Shown here: one piece after another, positions 46,730-59,207 of the stretch | Layout of the letters: each line of letters begins with the position of its first letter | Numbering within the stretch: position 1 is the stretch's first letter | NCBI RefSeq assembly: GCF_001625215.2 | Contig: NC_030384.2 | Span: 25,718,527 to 25,782,526, forward strand | Length of the DNA stretch: 64,000 nt | Source: Daucus carota subsp. sativus | Taxonomy: Eukaryota > Streptophyta > Magnoliopsida > Apiales > Apiaceae | Direction: 5' to 3' | Translations under genes and position numbers: made by a program | The notes under the pieces: model-generated | Seen by the model: only the letters and a program-made list of their open reading frames with translations | Database searches by the model: none | What the model was told of the DNA's origin: nothing

Positions 46730-47829
46730 ATGAATCCAAATAATCCTCCCTCTTCAGACCAAAATTCTCAAGTCCCAAATACCCAATTTCCATATTATTT
46801 TTCAAATTCTTATCTTCCAAATCCAAATTCTCAAGTTCCAAATATACAATTTTCTAGCCCACAAAATTTTAATTCGCATGTTCAATCTCCTGATTCTCAA
46901 TTTCTGTTTTTAAATCCATTTTTCTCGAGTACTCAAAATCCTCAATATCAATTTCCATTTGCTCCAAATTTTCAAACTCCCGTCGATAATCAAAATTCCC
47001 CAAATTCACAATTTTCTGCATTTGGCGTCACTAATACAATCGATCTGAACGATGATTGTCATGAGGTTGAAGACATACGAGAAGCTATGGGTCAATGAAA
47101 ATGGGATGAAGACAAGCTCTTAATCAGTGCGTGGTTAAATGTATCAATTGATCCCATGATCGGTACCGATCAAAAAGGTGAAACATTTTGGGAGCGAATT
47201 CGTGAATATTGCGAAGAAAGTATTCCCGGTCTCATCAAGAGAGGAGGTATTGCAATGAAAAAGAGGTGGCAACGGATAAATGAAGGGGCTCAAGGATATG
47301 GAGCGTGTTATGATCAAGCCGAGCGGAGAGTAGGGAGTGGTTTAAATTTGGACGACATAACTCGGCTAGCTCACGAACTCCACATAGCAAAATACAAAAA
47401 GAAGTACAATTTTGATAAGCATTGGAATGAGCTCCGGAGACAGCCCAAGTGGAGAGCTCCTTCAACAAATAGTGAAAGCATGAAGAGAACTAAATTGAGT
47501 GATACTGGAGCCTATTCATCATCTGCAAATAATGAAACGCCCACATCTACAAATGATGTGGAATCACCTATTATTCCCAAAGGTACAAAAGCGACCAAGC
47601 GAAAGGGAAAGTGACAAAGGCATGTGAAGAGTTAGAAATACTGAAGTTCTCTACTTGTAAAAGATTGTCTTTGATGGAGGAATTTGTTACTAACGAACGG
47701 AAGAAGGAAGATATAAGGGCGAAGGAGCAAGATCTAAAAATCATCATGGTGGATACAACTATAATGAATGAGACCCAACGAGAGATTCACGCCAAGCTGC
47801 TGCAAGACATTTACTCCAGGAGGATGTAG
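46730..47829 (+). pseudogene. Harbinger ORF1 (Myb/SANT-like DNA-binding protein)
   Basis: The N-terminal part (46730-47098) is rich in Asn, Gln, Ser and Pro. Then come the trihelix/Myb-like region, with WDEDKLLISAWLNVSIDP, FWERIREYCEE, MKKRWQRINEG and a charged tail KGTKATKRKGK that could be a nuclear signal, and a helical C-terminal part to 47829. In Harbinger elements this protein brings the transposase to the ends. One in-frame TGA (47096-47098) lies just before the SANT block, and the C-terminal part (from 47611) is in another frame, so there are at least two lesions. Host genes of similar make-up are often annotated as 'glutathione S-transferase T3-like', a misnomer. Confidence 0.7.
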
Positions 47830-48099
47830 TTTGTAAACTAGCCGTTGGAAGCTAATAGTGTCTTCTAGTTTTTGTCATTTAATATTTGTCATGTCATCTT
47901 TGTAAACTAGCCGTTGGAAGCTAGTCAATGTCTTGTTGTGTTTGTCATTTAATATTTGTCATGTTGTCTTTGTTAAAGAGCCGTTGGAATATATTCGTTT
48001 TACCTTCTACATGAGTTTTGAGTTATTCCTCCAATATCACATCCCAATCTCACATAACTTGTCTCTTCTTTCATATTACTTCTCATCTAAATACTCAAT

Positions 48100-48795
48100 A
48101 TGTCTGATTCGGATAACTCATCTGATGGAGCTCAAGAATTTATTCAAGAACTTATATTCGATGATTCGTTGGAGCAACGTCACTATGAGCTTTATGAGCA
48201 AATATATGGCGGATTATCATCGAAGCCACGGAGAATGATACATAGAGATCGTGAAGCTGGCGCCGAACGTCTAGAGAGGGATTATTTTGCACAAAATCCA
48301 GTGTATCCTCTTAAGATATTCCGACGTAGGTATCGAATGGGAAGACATGTTTTTCTTAGTATTGTTGATGCACTTTCAAATCATGACCCGTACTTTCAAC
48401 AAAGGGTTGATGCATTGGGAAGAAAAGGTCTTTCACCTATACAAAAATGCACTGTCGCCATGCGTATGTTGGCGTATGGAGTATCTACCGACGTCGTTGA
48501 TGACTATGTTCGCATTGGCGAGTCGACTGCGATTGAATGTTTGAGGACAATATGTATCATATTACACAATATGATTGTTGAGGACGAGAGAGACACATAT
48601 GCCACTCCCTTTGGTCCGCTTCCATCTTACGATGACATAGCGGATGGTTTATCACAACCGAATTTAGGTGAGGAGCCTTTTGCTCCTTATGAAGACTATG
48701 TTCAAAGAAATATCAGAATTCGTGATAAACTAAAACACCGTCAACTACAAGCAGACTTGGTTGACATTATCTCACAGTTCCACATTACCCGTTAA
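48100..48795 (+). CDS. Harbinger (HARBI1-like) transposase lacking its catalytic core
   Basis: An open frame of 231 residues, against about 400-450 for a full transposase. The N-terminal part fits the family (RDYFAQNPVYPLKIFRRRYR, SPIQKCTVAMRMLAYGVSTD, DDYVRIGESTAIECLR). The C-terminal part also fits (CIILHNMIVEDERDTY, IRDKLKHRQLQADLVDI). Between ECLR and CIILHN the whole DDE nuclease segment, about 180-200 residues with GCIDCMHW- and NGHEY-type blocks, is absent, yet the frame stays open. This looks like one clean in-frame deletion. It cannot cut DNA, but could keep the end-binding or partner-binding part (inference). Confidence 0.8.
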   Translation: MSDSDNSSDGAQEFIQELIFDDSLEQRHYELYEQIYGGLSSKPRRMIHRDREAGAERLERDYFAQNPVYPLKIFRRRYRMGRHVFLSIVDALSNHDPYFQQRVDALGRKGLSPIQKCTVAMRMLAYGVSTDVVDDYVRIGESTAIECLRTICIILHNMIVEDERDTYATPFGPLPSYDDIADGLSQPNLGEEPFAPYEDYVQRNIRIRDKLKHRQLQADLVDIISQFHITR

Positions 48796-49217
48796 TTTAT
48801 TTAAGTTTTAACTTGTTTAATTATATTGTTCGTGTTGTTTTTTATTATGTTGTTCATGTAATGTTCTTTTTCCTCATTATGTAATATATTTTTATCATGA
48901 ATCAAATATAATATTTTATTGAAATTACATTTTTTATGTTGATATTTTTGTTTATTTATTTAAATTAAAATATAATTATATAATCGTAAGATATTTATAA
49001 TTATATTATAAATTGAAATAAGTATTATATAAAGAAAGATAAGATTTGATGAGACACATTTGTAAGAGGAAGTGGGCTTGTGCATTGGAGTAGTGTGACC
49101 ACATTCCACTTGATGCTTATGTGGCATTAAAAAAGAACCACGTGTAAATGGAGTAATGGACTTGGACTTGTGCATCGGAGATGCTCTAGAACCTGACTGC
49201 ACTAGTGCACTGTCTAC

Positions 49218-49500
49218 TACTCCTTCCGTCACAATGGATTGTATACAGTTTTCTTTTTGGGATGTCTCATCAATTGTGTACATACCAAAAATAGTAAAAA
49301 TTTATAATATAAAAACTCAACTACACCCATTACTTTCTTCCACCACACTCACTTTATACATTAAATATTAATATGTCCCACCACTTTACTCACACTACAC
49401 TCATTTTACACATTAAATATTGATGGATCCCACCACTTCACCCACTTTTCTTACTTTTCATCACTAAATTACATTTTTTTCTAACCTCCGTGCCACTCGC
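49218..49500. mobile_element. Degenerate Stowaway-type MITE
   Basis: The left end TACTCCTTCCGTCACAATGG and interior GTATACAGTTTTCTTTTTGG match the Stowaway type seen at 21174. The right end (CTCCGTGCCACTCGCCATACGTATAC) is eroded and overlaps the start of the H4 upstream region. Confidence 0.55.
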
Positions 49501-49638
49501 CATACGTATACTACTCAATGCTAATTACCATGTCCGTAACTACGCGCATGCCCTGCAACTGTGCAATTCTCCAAAGCACAGAGATAGATTGGGCAATCTC
49601 AATTCGCAACACCCCTTTCAACCGTAGATCTTGTTAAA

Positions 49639-49754
49639 TCAACGGCTCAGATCCCCCATTCACTTTCGACGCCGATCGATTACCAAAACCGTAGATTAAA
49701 ACCCAAACCAACGGTCCAAATCATTTACCCCAAACCCAAATCCCCCTTATAAAA
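49639..49754 (+). promoter_or_regulatory. Histone-type promoter of the H4 gene
   Basis: Two related boxes, TCAACGGCTCAGATC (49639-49653) and CCAACGGTCCAAATC (49708-49722), resemble the nonamer-like CCAACGG and adjoining GATC-type motifs of plant replication-dependent histone promoters. An inverted ACCGTAGATC lies at 49621. A TATA box, TTATAAAA, is at 49747-49754, 80 bases before the ATG. Confidence 0.6.
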
Positions 49755-49846
49755 GTTGAAACCCCATTCAAACTCACTCCACTCGCACAACATCCCCAAC
49801 ACTCATCCAAACCCTAGAATTCAATTCCAAAAAATGTCAGGAAGAG

Positions 49847-50093
49847 TGTTATGACTAGGGGTTTTACAGCTAAAATAATACAGCTAATAAGATAAAACTT
49901 GCAGAGAAAGAAAAACAAAGTAAGAGACAGAGCATATTCTCATTTCCAAGGATGATTCTACCCACTACAAGACTTGCCATTTATAGGCAGACAAGCTTAA
50001 CGGTAATAAAAAGACTGTCTCTACTAATCCATAAGCCCATTACATATGGCCCAAACCTTACTATCCCAATACTAGCCCAATCCAGACATGACA
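49847..50093 (-). repeat. 3' LTR of the chromovirus
   Basis: 247 bp. The purine tract AAGGGAAGGGATT (minus strand, about 50094-50106) borders it on the inside and serves as the polypurine tract; it overlaps the stop codon of gag-pol. Confidence 0.95.
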
Positions 50094-53000
50094 AATCCCT
50101 TCCCTTAAACTGATCCTTGTCCCCAAGGATCAAACTTTGGGAACTTCTTATGGATATCTTCCCATAATTCCCAGGTTGCTTCGTCTCTTCCACCATTTGT
50201 CCACTGTATCAGTACCCTTGTTGCAGGCCTGTTGCCTTTCTTCACCAGTTGCCTATCCAGCACAGCCACAGGTTCTATCTGCAATTCCCCTTCATCATTT
50301 ACTCCAGGCAGCTCTGTTTGTATCACCTTGCCCTTGCCTACTCTTTTCTTGAGTTGTGAGACGTGAAAAACATTATGCACTTTGGATCCTGCTGGCAGCT
50401 CCACTCGATAAGCTACATTTCCCACCCTTCTGCTGATCTTGTAGGGGCCATAGAATTTTGCAGACAACTTCTGGTTTCTCCTCAGTACCACAGATGCTTG
50501 CCGATACGGCTGGAGCTTTAAAAATACTTCATCCCCAACATTAAACTGTCTGTCAACTCGATGCTTATTGGCATACCACTGCATTCGTTCTTGAGCCTTC
50601 AATAAATTCTCCTTTAGCAGCTGTTGAATATGTACTCTGTCTTTCACAAACTGCTTCACTCCGGGGTTACTTACTCCTGCAGATTGGTATTGTATGGGTG
50701 GGGGTTCTTGATCATAAAGGGCCTTGAAAGGTGACATTCCAATGGCAGTGTGGTAGCAAGTATTGTACCATAATTCTGCCATGGGCAGCCATTGACTCCA
50801 CAAATGAGGTTTTTGCCCTGTTATGCAGCGTAGATACATTTCTAAACATTGGTTGACTCTTTCTGTTTGGCCATCCGTCTGAGGATGGTAAGCAGTGCTT
50901 ATGTTCAGCTTTGTTCCCATAGTGTTGAATAATTCCTTCCAAAAGGTACTGATGAAGACTGTATCTCTATCAGAAATGATGCATTTGGGAGGGCCATGTA
51001 GTTTAACCACAGTATCTAAGACCTTTTGAGCCACAATGACAGCTGTGTAGGGGTGACTAATGGCCACAAAATGTGCATATTTGGTCAGTTTGTCGACAAT
51101 GACCAAAATGACTTCTTTGCCAGCAGATTTTGGCAATCCTTCTATGAAGTCCAAGGATATAGTTTCCCAAGCATTATTGGGTATAGGCAGTGGCTGTAGC
51201 AAGCCTGGTGGTGAGGTATGTTCAGCCTTACATCTCTGGCACACATCACAGGCTCTAATGTACTCCTGTACCTCCAATTTGAGCTGTGGCCAATGGAATT
51301 TTTCCTGGATTCTCCTTGCAGTCACAGTGACTCCAGAATGGCCTCCTTCAGGGCTACTGTGAACATTTTCAATGATTTGCTTCCTCATCTGATTGCCATT
51401 CCCCACATACCATCTTCCTTCATACATTAAATCCCCATCTACCAATTTATACCCTTTTAATTCACTGTTCCCAGTCATCAACTTCACCAACATCTCTTGT
51501 GCAAACTGATCAGTTTCCCAACTATTCTTCAGTTCCTGTTTCCAGAGGGATATTACAGTGTGTAGAGCATTGCACTGTGCACCTTGATCATGGCATCTGG
51601 ATAGAGCATCAGCTACCAGATTATCCTTACCCTTCTTGTACACCACTGAGTAGTCATAGCCAAGTAGTTTTGACAACCATTTATGTTGGAGCAGAGTAGT
51701 GAGTTTCTGTTCCATGAGGTATTTTAAAGCCTCATGATCAGTTTTTATGATGAATTTGTGCCCAAGCAGATAATATCTCCACCTCTGGACTGCCATTATC
51801 ACAGCCATTAGTTCTTTTTCATAAGTTGATAAACTCATGTGTCTGGCAGCCAACACTTTGCTGAGAAAGGCAATGGGTTTCCCCTCCTGCATTAGGACAG
51901 CTCCTACTCCAGATTGGCATGCATCAGTCTCCAAAACAAAGGGTTTAGTAAAATCTGGCATGGCTAGAACAGGTGTTGTAGACATGGCTTCTTTGAGGGT
52001 ATTGAAAGCAAGTTCAGCCTCTTCACTCCACTGGAAAGCCCCTTTTTTGAGAAGCTGTGTTAGTGGCTTACTGATAAGCCCATAGTGTGCTACAAATCTT
52101 CTGTAGTAACCAGTCAATCCCAGAAAGCCTCTTAATGCTTTAATGTTCTTGGGTACTGGCCAGTCAACCATGGCCCTTATCTTCTCAGTATCAGCCTTCA
52201 CCCCTTCTGTAGTGATTACATGCCCCAAGTATTCTACACTGGCCTTGGCTATCTCACATTTAGACCTTTTAACAAATAAGGCATGCTTCCTTAACAGCTC
52301 TAAAACTGTTTTTAGATGCACCACATGCATGGCCATGGAGGGACTGTATACTAGTATATCATCAAAGAAGACCAGTACATAATCCCTGATCTGCTCTCCA
52401 AAAACCTTATTCATTAGACACTGAAAACTTGCTGGTGCATTTGTCAGCCCGAAGGGCATGACCATAAATTCATAATGCCCTTGGTGTGTTCGAAATGCCG
52501 TTTTGTGAATGTCCTCCGGCTGAACCCTTATTTGATGGTAACCACTTCTGAGGTCTAACTTAGTGAAGACAGAACTGCCTTTTAGCTCAGCCAAGAGCTC
52601 CTCAATGACAGGTATTGGAAACTGATTTTTAATAGTAATTGAGTTGAGGGCTCTATAATCAACACATAATCTCCATGTGTTGTCTTTCTTTTTGACTAAC
52701 AACACAGGAGAGGCATATGGGGAGCTGCTATGTCTCACAATCCCACTCTCTAGCATCTCCTTCACTATCTTTTCAATCTCACTTTTATGCACATAAGGGC
52801 ATTTGTAAGGATTGGAATTTACTGGGCTGCTATCACTCCTTAACGGTATCTTATGATCATGACTTCTTTGAGGAGGCAGACCTTTAGGTTCTGCAAAGAC
52901 ATCAGCAAACTCTTCCATTACTTCTTTGATTTCACTGGGCAAATTTTCCTGAGGTGGAGTCTCAGTCACTGCCATCACTTGGATTAGGAAACAACTATCC

Positions 53001-55180
53001 TCTTTGTGCACCCATTTACTCTTCTTTGTGTCTGGAACCACAGTCAAGTCACCCAACACTGCAGACTGTTCTAATTTGATCCTCCTTCCCTTCCAAAACA
53101 CCATAATGTTACTGTGTTGGAAATCAAAGATCACTGGACTCACTATCTTCATCCAGTTAACACCCAATATGACATCATACCCTCCTATTGGTAACAACAA
53201 CAAACTTGCTTCGAACCTTTCCCCAGCCATACTCCATTCAAACTTAGTCACCATTCTGTCACAATTGAGCTTTGCACCATTAGCAACTACCACGCTGACA
53301 GGAGTGCAGGGTTGTGTCTTTAAACCAAGAGCTTTTGCAGTAGCTGTAGACACAAAGTTGTGTGTGGAACCACTGTCTATCAGCATTCTTAATTTATGAT
53401 TCCCTTTCATGCCTTCTATACTCAAGGTGTGCAGTCCATCTGTGCCAGTTAATGCATGTATAGAAATTTCAGATTCTTGCTCCTCATTTTTGCCCTCTGC
53501 TCCTTGCTCATCTTCTTCCCAAATAATGGATAGTTCCCCTGTCTCATTATGCTGACTTCCAGTTTCCACCTCTTCTTCAGCAGTCACCATAAACAATTGC
53601 TTATTCCGGCAGTTATGCCCGGGTGTATACTTTTCATCACAATGTACACACAAGCCCTTGTTCATTCGATCTCTAAAATCCCCATAAGATAGCCTTCTTA
53701 CTGGCTTGGAATCTGGTTTACCTCCTTGGCTCGATTGCCCTTTGTACCTTTCACCATACCCAGAAGTATCCTTTCTAGGGGTGGAAACCACATTAGCAAG
53801 TGGCTTAATAGCAGGCTTAGCTCTCTTCTCCATAGCTTCCAGCACGCATTCTTGTGCTCGAGCTTTTTCTCTAGCATCTCTTAAGGAATGGGGTTTATGT
53901 AAATACAAGGTGCTGGAAATCTCATCCTTTAACCCACTTAAGAAGCTGTTTACAAAATATAATTCACTGAGGTTGGGGTTTTGAACCACAATGTGCTTTT
54001 TCAGCTCCTCAAACTGTGTGATATACTCATCTACTTTACCCTTCTGCATCAACTTGTTGAACTGCCCCTCCAAATTCTCATATCCCCCTCTTGTAAAGCG
54101 ATGACAGACTAATCGAGCAAAATCTGTCCACAACAAGTCATTCTGCTCTAATTGGACTGATTGATACCATGTGTCAGCCTCCCCATCCAGATGTAAAGCT
54201 GCGTATACCACCCTTTGTCTGTTGTCCAAGGAAGGGTTAAGTTGAAAAAACTTTTCACACTTGGAGATCCATCCCCTTGGGTCTTTACCCTCAAATCTGG
54301 GGAAATCAATTTTTGGAAACTTATAAGGGGTAAAACTTTGGTTGTGGTGGTTATAGGGTTGATGGTGCTGGTTTGGATGTGGTGGGTACAATGGTGGTGG
54401 GGGAAGATTCTGCTGGTATGGGTGTTGGTTGTTATGTGGTTGTTGAAAGTTGTTTTGGTATGGCTGCTGGATGTTGGGGTTAAATGTGGGATTTGTGTTG
54501 TGAGGAGGAGGGTTGTAATAGGGTGGTGGATAAGTGATAGCTTGGTGGGTGTATGGTGGTGGGTAACCAGTAGAGGTCATATGAGGTTGAGATACTGGAG
54601 GCCAAGGTCCAGAGTCAGTATTGTAGTTTAGGGATGATAGATACTGGTGTAATAAGGGAGGCAGAGTAGTCCCCATCACAGTTTGTGCATTTTGTGGTGT
54701 GTACTGACTGAAATTTAAATTAGGGTTTATAGGTGGAGTAGGCCTTACCTTGGGAGGTTGAAAGAACTGGTTGCCCTCAAAGGCGATAGAGTTGCCTCCT
54801 ACACTTGTTGGCCCAGCTTTGCTCACCACCTCCTCCCAGTTGTCATTGTAAGGACCAAACCCTGGAGGGTACCCTGTATTTTTAGCATGGACTGGTCTCT
54901 GTGTGTGGGTTGAAGAACCCATCTCTGGGGTTTCAGCTTGCTTCCCTTTGACAGTGCCCTTTAACAGATCCAACAACTCATTAAACCTTTTACCACTATC
55001 AGCATTGGCATTGGTCAGATGCTCCATCTGAGACTTGATTTCAGCCAATGACTCAATAGATCTATGATGCTCCTCTTCCAAAACAAGCTGCATCTGCTCA
55101 AAACGATTTTCTAAGGAACTGATGGAGTTTTCATGTTTCTGGAGGTTAGATTTAATGTTTTCAGCCATGGCCAAGGATGG

Positions 55181-55193
55181 GCTCTGATACCAC
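55181..55193 (-). promoter_or_regulatory. Primer binding site (initiator Met tRNA)
   Basis: TGGTATCAGAGCC on the minus strand, three bases inside the 5' LTR, is complementary to the 3' end of plant initiator methionine tRNA, the standard primer of this group. Confidence 0.9.
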
Positions 55194-55195
55194 TT

Positions 55196-55743
<548 letters not shown>

Positions 55744-55746
55744 TAA

Positions 55747-57420
55747 ATTTGAATTTGAAACAATTTTTAGTTGGAAACTTAGAAATGATATTTCGAATGT
55801 TGTTCTTCACAACTTAGAAGCAGAATTGTGTGGTTATAATGAAATGTTTGGTTTACAGTTTAATATCTAATGAAAATGTTTTGTTGAAGCCTTATATATA
55901 TATATTCTCTGCTTTAATTAACTCAATTCAGTTTGTACTATAAATCTCCAATGTGATTCCATTAACTTGCAACTTGCTGTTTAAAAGAAGTTTTCAAGTT
56001 ACAGTTTGAGGTTTTGTGCTTATTGTAGTATCGCAACAAAATCTTCCCCTTGTTCCTCTATTGGTGTATTGCTTGATCCAACTAAATTAGTACTGTAGTT
56101 GATATTGCTCAGGGAGTTGAGGGTCATGTAGCCATCTCTAGCCTGTAGGCTGGGAAAGATCTGAGCTGTTTGGCTATTATTCGGGTGTTTAAGGTGTATA
56201 TGCCTCCTCGTATTATACTAACAGTAAAAATATAGAAATTATCTGTATGAACTAAAAATATAGAAATTATCTGTATGAACTGAACTTTCGTAATGTTTCT
56301 CTTCTCACAATCCTTGATTATTTTCTCATGTAGCACTGCAGGTGTGGATAGCTGAAGAAGACTCAACTGTCAGTCTGTCACACACAAACAGTATGCTCTA
56401 TTATATATCTCATGGTTGAAGTCCTATTTGAAATTTTTATATTAAAGAATTATCACTGCATACATTCTGTATTTAACTGAGGTTTAACTGACATTTTGTA
56501 TTGTTCTGGTACACATGGTCTTTATTAATTTGCTTGTTAAACTTCCTTTAACAGCTTGCTTGTAACTCAATACTTGAAGCTCTTGCTTGATACTGGCTAG
56601 AAGAGATTTATTAATGTTTTGTGGGTTGTGACCTTGAGCGGGCTTATGAGTGAGAGTCTTCAGGGAGCATCCTGTTTTCTCCTATTACTGCTGATAAGTT
56701 GTTTAGAAACACACTACTGCCAAAACATGAAACAAGCTCTATTTGCTGTAATTTACATCATTTGCCTAAATGTGATGCAGAAAGCAGGTGTCATGAAATT
56801 GAACGCCGCTTTGACGGGTTGGTGTGGATCATGGGAAGTCTCTGTGTACATTAAGAAGATACTGTTATAGAACTGCAACATTCAGGTACTAAATTTATGT
56901 CTTCTGTCATTCAAGTTGCCCCACATGTGGTTTGCTATTTGATATTTCAGTGGCATATAAGGTATCTGCTTACCTACAAAACTGAAATGAACTTGGTTAA
57001 TTGATAGACATGATAGTTTGATCTCTGATTTAATTTGGAATACTGATGTGAACCCTTTTGTATTGGATACTAAGTGTATGACCTTCCATTTTGCAAAGGT
57101 TGGTGGTTTCTTGGACTAAATATATTATTCTTGGTGATCATATGATATGAGATTGACGATACCATGTTAGCTAGCATAATATTAGTACAGAACAAGTAGA
57201 CAAGTTGAATAGAATATCAAATTTCAAAAACTTTGTGGTATATTTTGAGTTTCTTCTGTGTGGGCATAATACATATATGGCATACTGGAAAATTTGAAAA
57301 TCATAAAACGTAGTAAAAAATGGTTGACAAAACTGTATCTTTTGCAATTGATAAACTTGGTAATTTTCTCGCAGAGAAGTTGATATAAGAAAAGGAGTGA
57401 AAATGGTGTAAGGTGGCTCA
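55747..57420. other. H4 3' region and spacer before the NLR relic
   Basis: Contains the H4 3'UTR. A 27-base direct repeat (AAAAATATAGAAATTATCTG and on) occurs twice in a row at about 56225-56281. No gene is supported, though 56600-56880 has a modest open frame without known motifs. Confidence 0.35.
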
Positions 57421-57428
57421 AAGATGAA

Positions 57429-58743
57429 TTGTGCTACCCCCAGTCTTCTGTAAGAGCTGCAGAAGCAAAACAAGAGGATGAACTAATCTGCCTGTGGATA
57501 AACAATGTCAAAGATGTTGCCGATGAAGCTATTCTTATCCTGGAGAGGTTTAACTTCCTCGAAGAAGAACATGCAGCTCTTAAACATGGTATTCAGAATT
57601 GCTGCGGAGGTTTATCTGCATGTGCAGAAAAGAAATGAATCTGTCTGATATTGGCAAGCAAGTTGAGTCACTTAGGGAAAGAATTGGGGAGATCAAGAAC
57701 AGGCGAGAAGATTATGGCATTTCCAACATTTTAGCCACTGCAATAGTGCAGCGAAGTAAAAAAGGATTACTAAGAGCAAGATTACACTTTCCAGTTGAGC
57801 CATTTTGAGACTCAGTGCCTGGGTTTGTTTTTCCCAGGCATATAACTTTGAAGATGTTTTAAGAACAATGATAATGTCTTTCGACAAGCTTGCAGCTAAT
57901 TTGTCCCACATGAAAGAGGTCGACTTGCTGCAGAACTTGCAAGCTATACTACAAACTTGTGATTGCTGTTTGGTTGTGATTGATGATATGTGGGAAACAG
58001 AGGGTTGGGAAAAGATTAAAAAAGCTTTTGCAGGCAAGAAATATGGTAGCAGGTCATTATAACCACAGAATACAAAAAATTGCTATGTTTTTGACGTTCA
58101 CATATTAGGGCATTTATGGATTGTAGAGGAATTCACATCAGAAATTGAGGAAAGAGAAGGATTAGTCATGGAGGACGCGGCTAAGGATTATCTAAATGAG
58201 TTGATTAATCGCAACGTGATTCAGATAGTAGACTCATACTGCGATGGACGAGTTAAGGCATGTAGGGTCTGTGATCTTGTACGTGATCTTGCTGTACCGA
58301 AGGCAATGGAGGAGAAATTACTGGGAATTTTTGTCTCAAGCAAGAACCATCCAAGTCCCGTCCATCTGTTGCGCAAAAAACCACGACATGCCATTTATAA
58401 TGGAATTGGTAAGTACCTGAAATTAATTGGACCTAATTTTGACAATTCCATGTTGCCTTTACTAGCAACAACTGGTAAAATAATTACAGGACTTGTGGGA
58501 TTAGAAATTAAGTTGATCTCTGAAACACTCAAATATCTAAAGGTTCTAGATATAAGCAGTAGTTCAGAAGTAATACCAGAAGAAATTGGGAATTTGGTTT
58601 TGTTGAAGTACCTAGGCGTAACGAGTTGCACAAATTTGGACTCCATCGCTAACTTAAGAAGTCTCCAAACATTCATTTTCATGTTATTTTCATTTGAATT
58701 TAACCGTCAAGCCTCATTCTTTTTGCAAACGTCTCAACAATGA
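57429..58743 (+). pseudogene. Broken CC-NB-LRR resistance gene (RPP13/RPP8-like)
   Basis: Parts of an NLR can be read in order on the plus strand. At 57429-57790 is a coiled-coil domain in two frames (AEAKQEDELICLWINNVKDV with the EDVID-like VADEAI, then SDIGKQVESLRERIGEIKNR). At 57805-58062 is part of the NB-ARC domain, with RLSAWVCFSQAYNFEDVL and kinase-2 CLVVIDDMW. At 58168-58743 are a winged-helix region (EDAAKDYLNELINRNVIQIV, ACRVCDLVRDLA) and first leucine-rich repeats (LKYLKVLDISSSSEVIPEEI). The P-loop and GLPL motifs are missing, several frames are needed, and the LRR stops early. The usual His of the HDLVRD motif is Cys. Such proteins sense pathogens in the cytosol; this one cannot bind nucleotide and is a relic. 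Confidence 0.8.
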
Positions 58744-59207
58744 ATTTAACTATATAAAATTATCTTAGAGTTTACTGGTCACTTAGAGTTTGGTTTTTCA
58801 CCAAATACATTCACAAATACAGTATAATTCTCTGAATATAGTAAGCTTACACTTAAGGAAGTTTATTAAATTTTACCATCCTTGTCTTGAAGAGGCAGGT
58901 GTATATGGGTAAGATGATGCAAACAAAATGGATCTCAGGTAAAACGTTCATAATTTCTAAAAAGATCAATACTTGCGTGTTTCTTGATAATACTCTATAC
59001 TACAGTCCATGACAGAAATAACATTATATACTACTGATAAGAAATTTTCTAGCGAAAGAGCATACCATTAGCACGCAGCTCAAATCAAAAAGGACAGAGT
59101 GAATCATTTCCACATGCTTAATATACGCTCCCAGTAAATAGATATGATTTGAGTTCAGAAAAAAGAACTGATGGCATGACAAACATTTCGAACAGATGAT
59201 TGTGTCC
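58744..59207. other. Spacer between NLR relic and F-box gene
   Basis: AT-rich, with the 3'UTR of the minus-strand F-box gene at the right. No feature is seen. Confidence 0.35.

Larger units (their letters stand above)
46353..49186 (+). mobile_element. PIF/Harbinger transposon with internally deleted transposase
   Basis: Left end GAGTATCCCCAGCG and right end CATCGGAGATGCTC are imperfect inverted repeats. TAA lies on the left and TAG on the right, consistent with a slightly eroded 3-bp duplication. Two genes follow in the same direction, ORF1 (46730-47829) and transposase (48100-48795), as in autonomous elements. The ATTTGTCATGTYRTCTTTGT words between them form a short direct repeat (about 47880-47980). 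Confidence 0.75.

Noticed and set aside
54215-54631. 138-residue plus-strand frame, Trp/Val-rich
   Set aside because: Antisense shadow of the proline-rich part of the chromovirus Gag.
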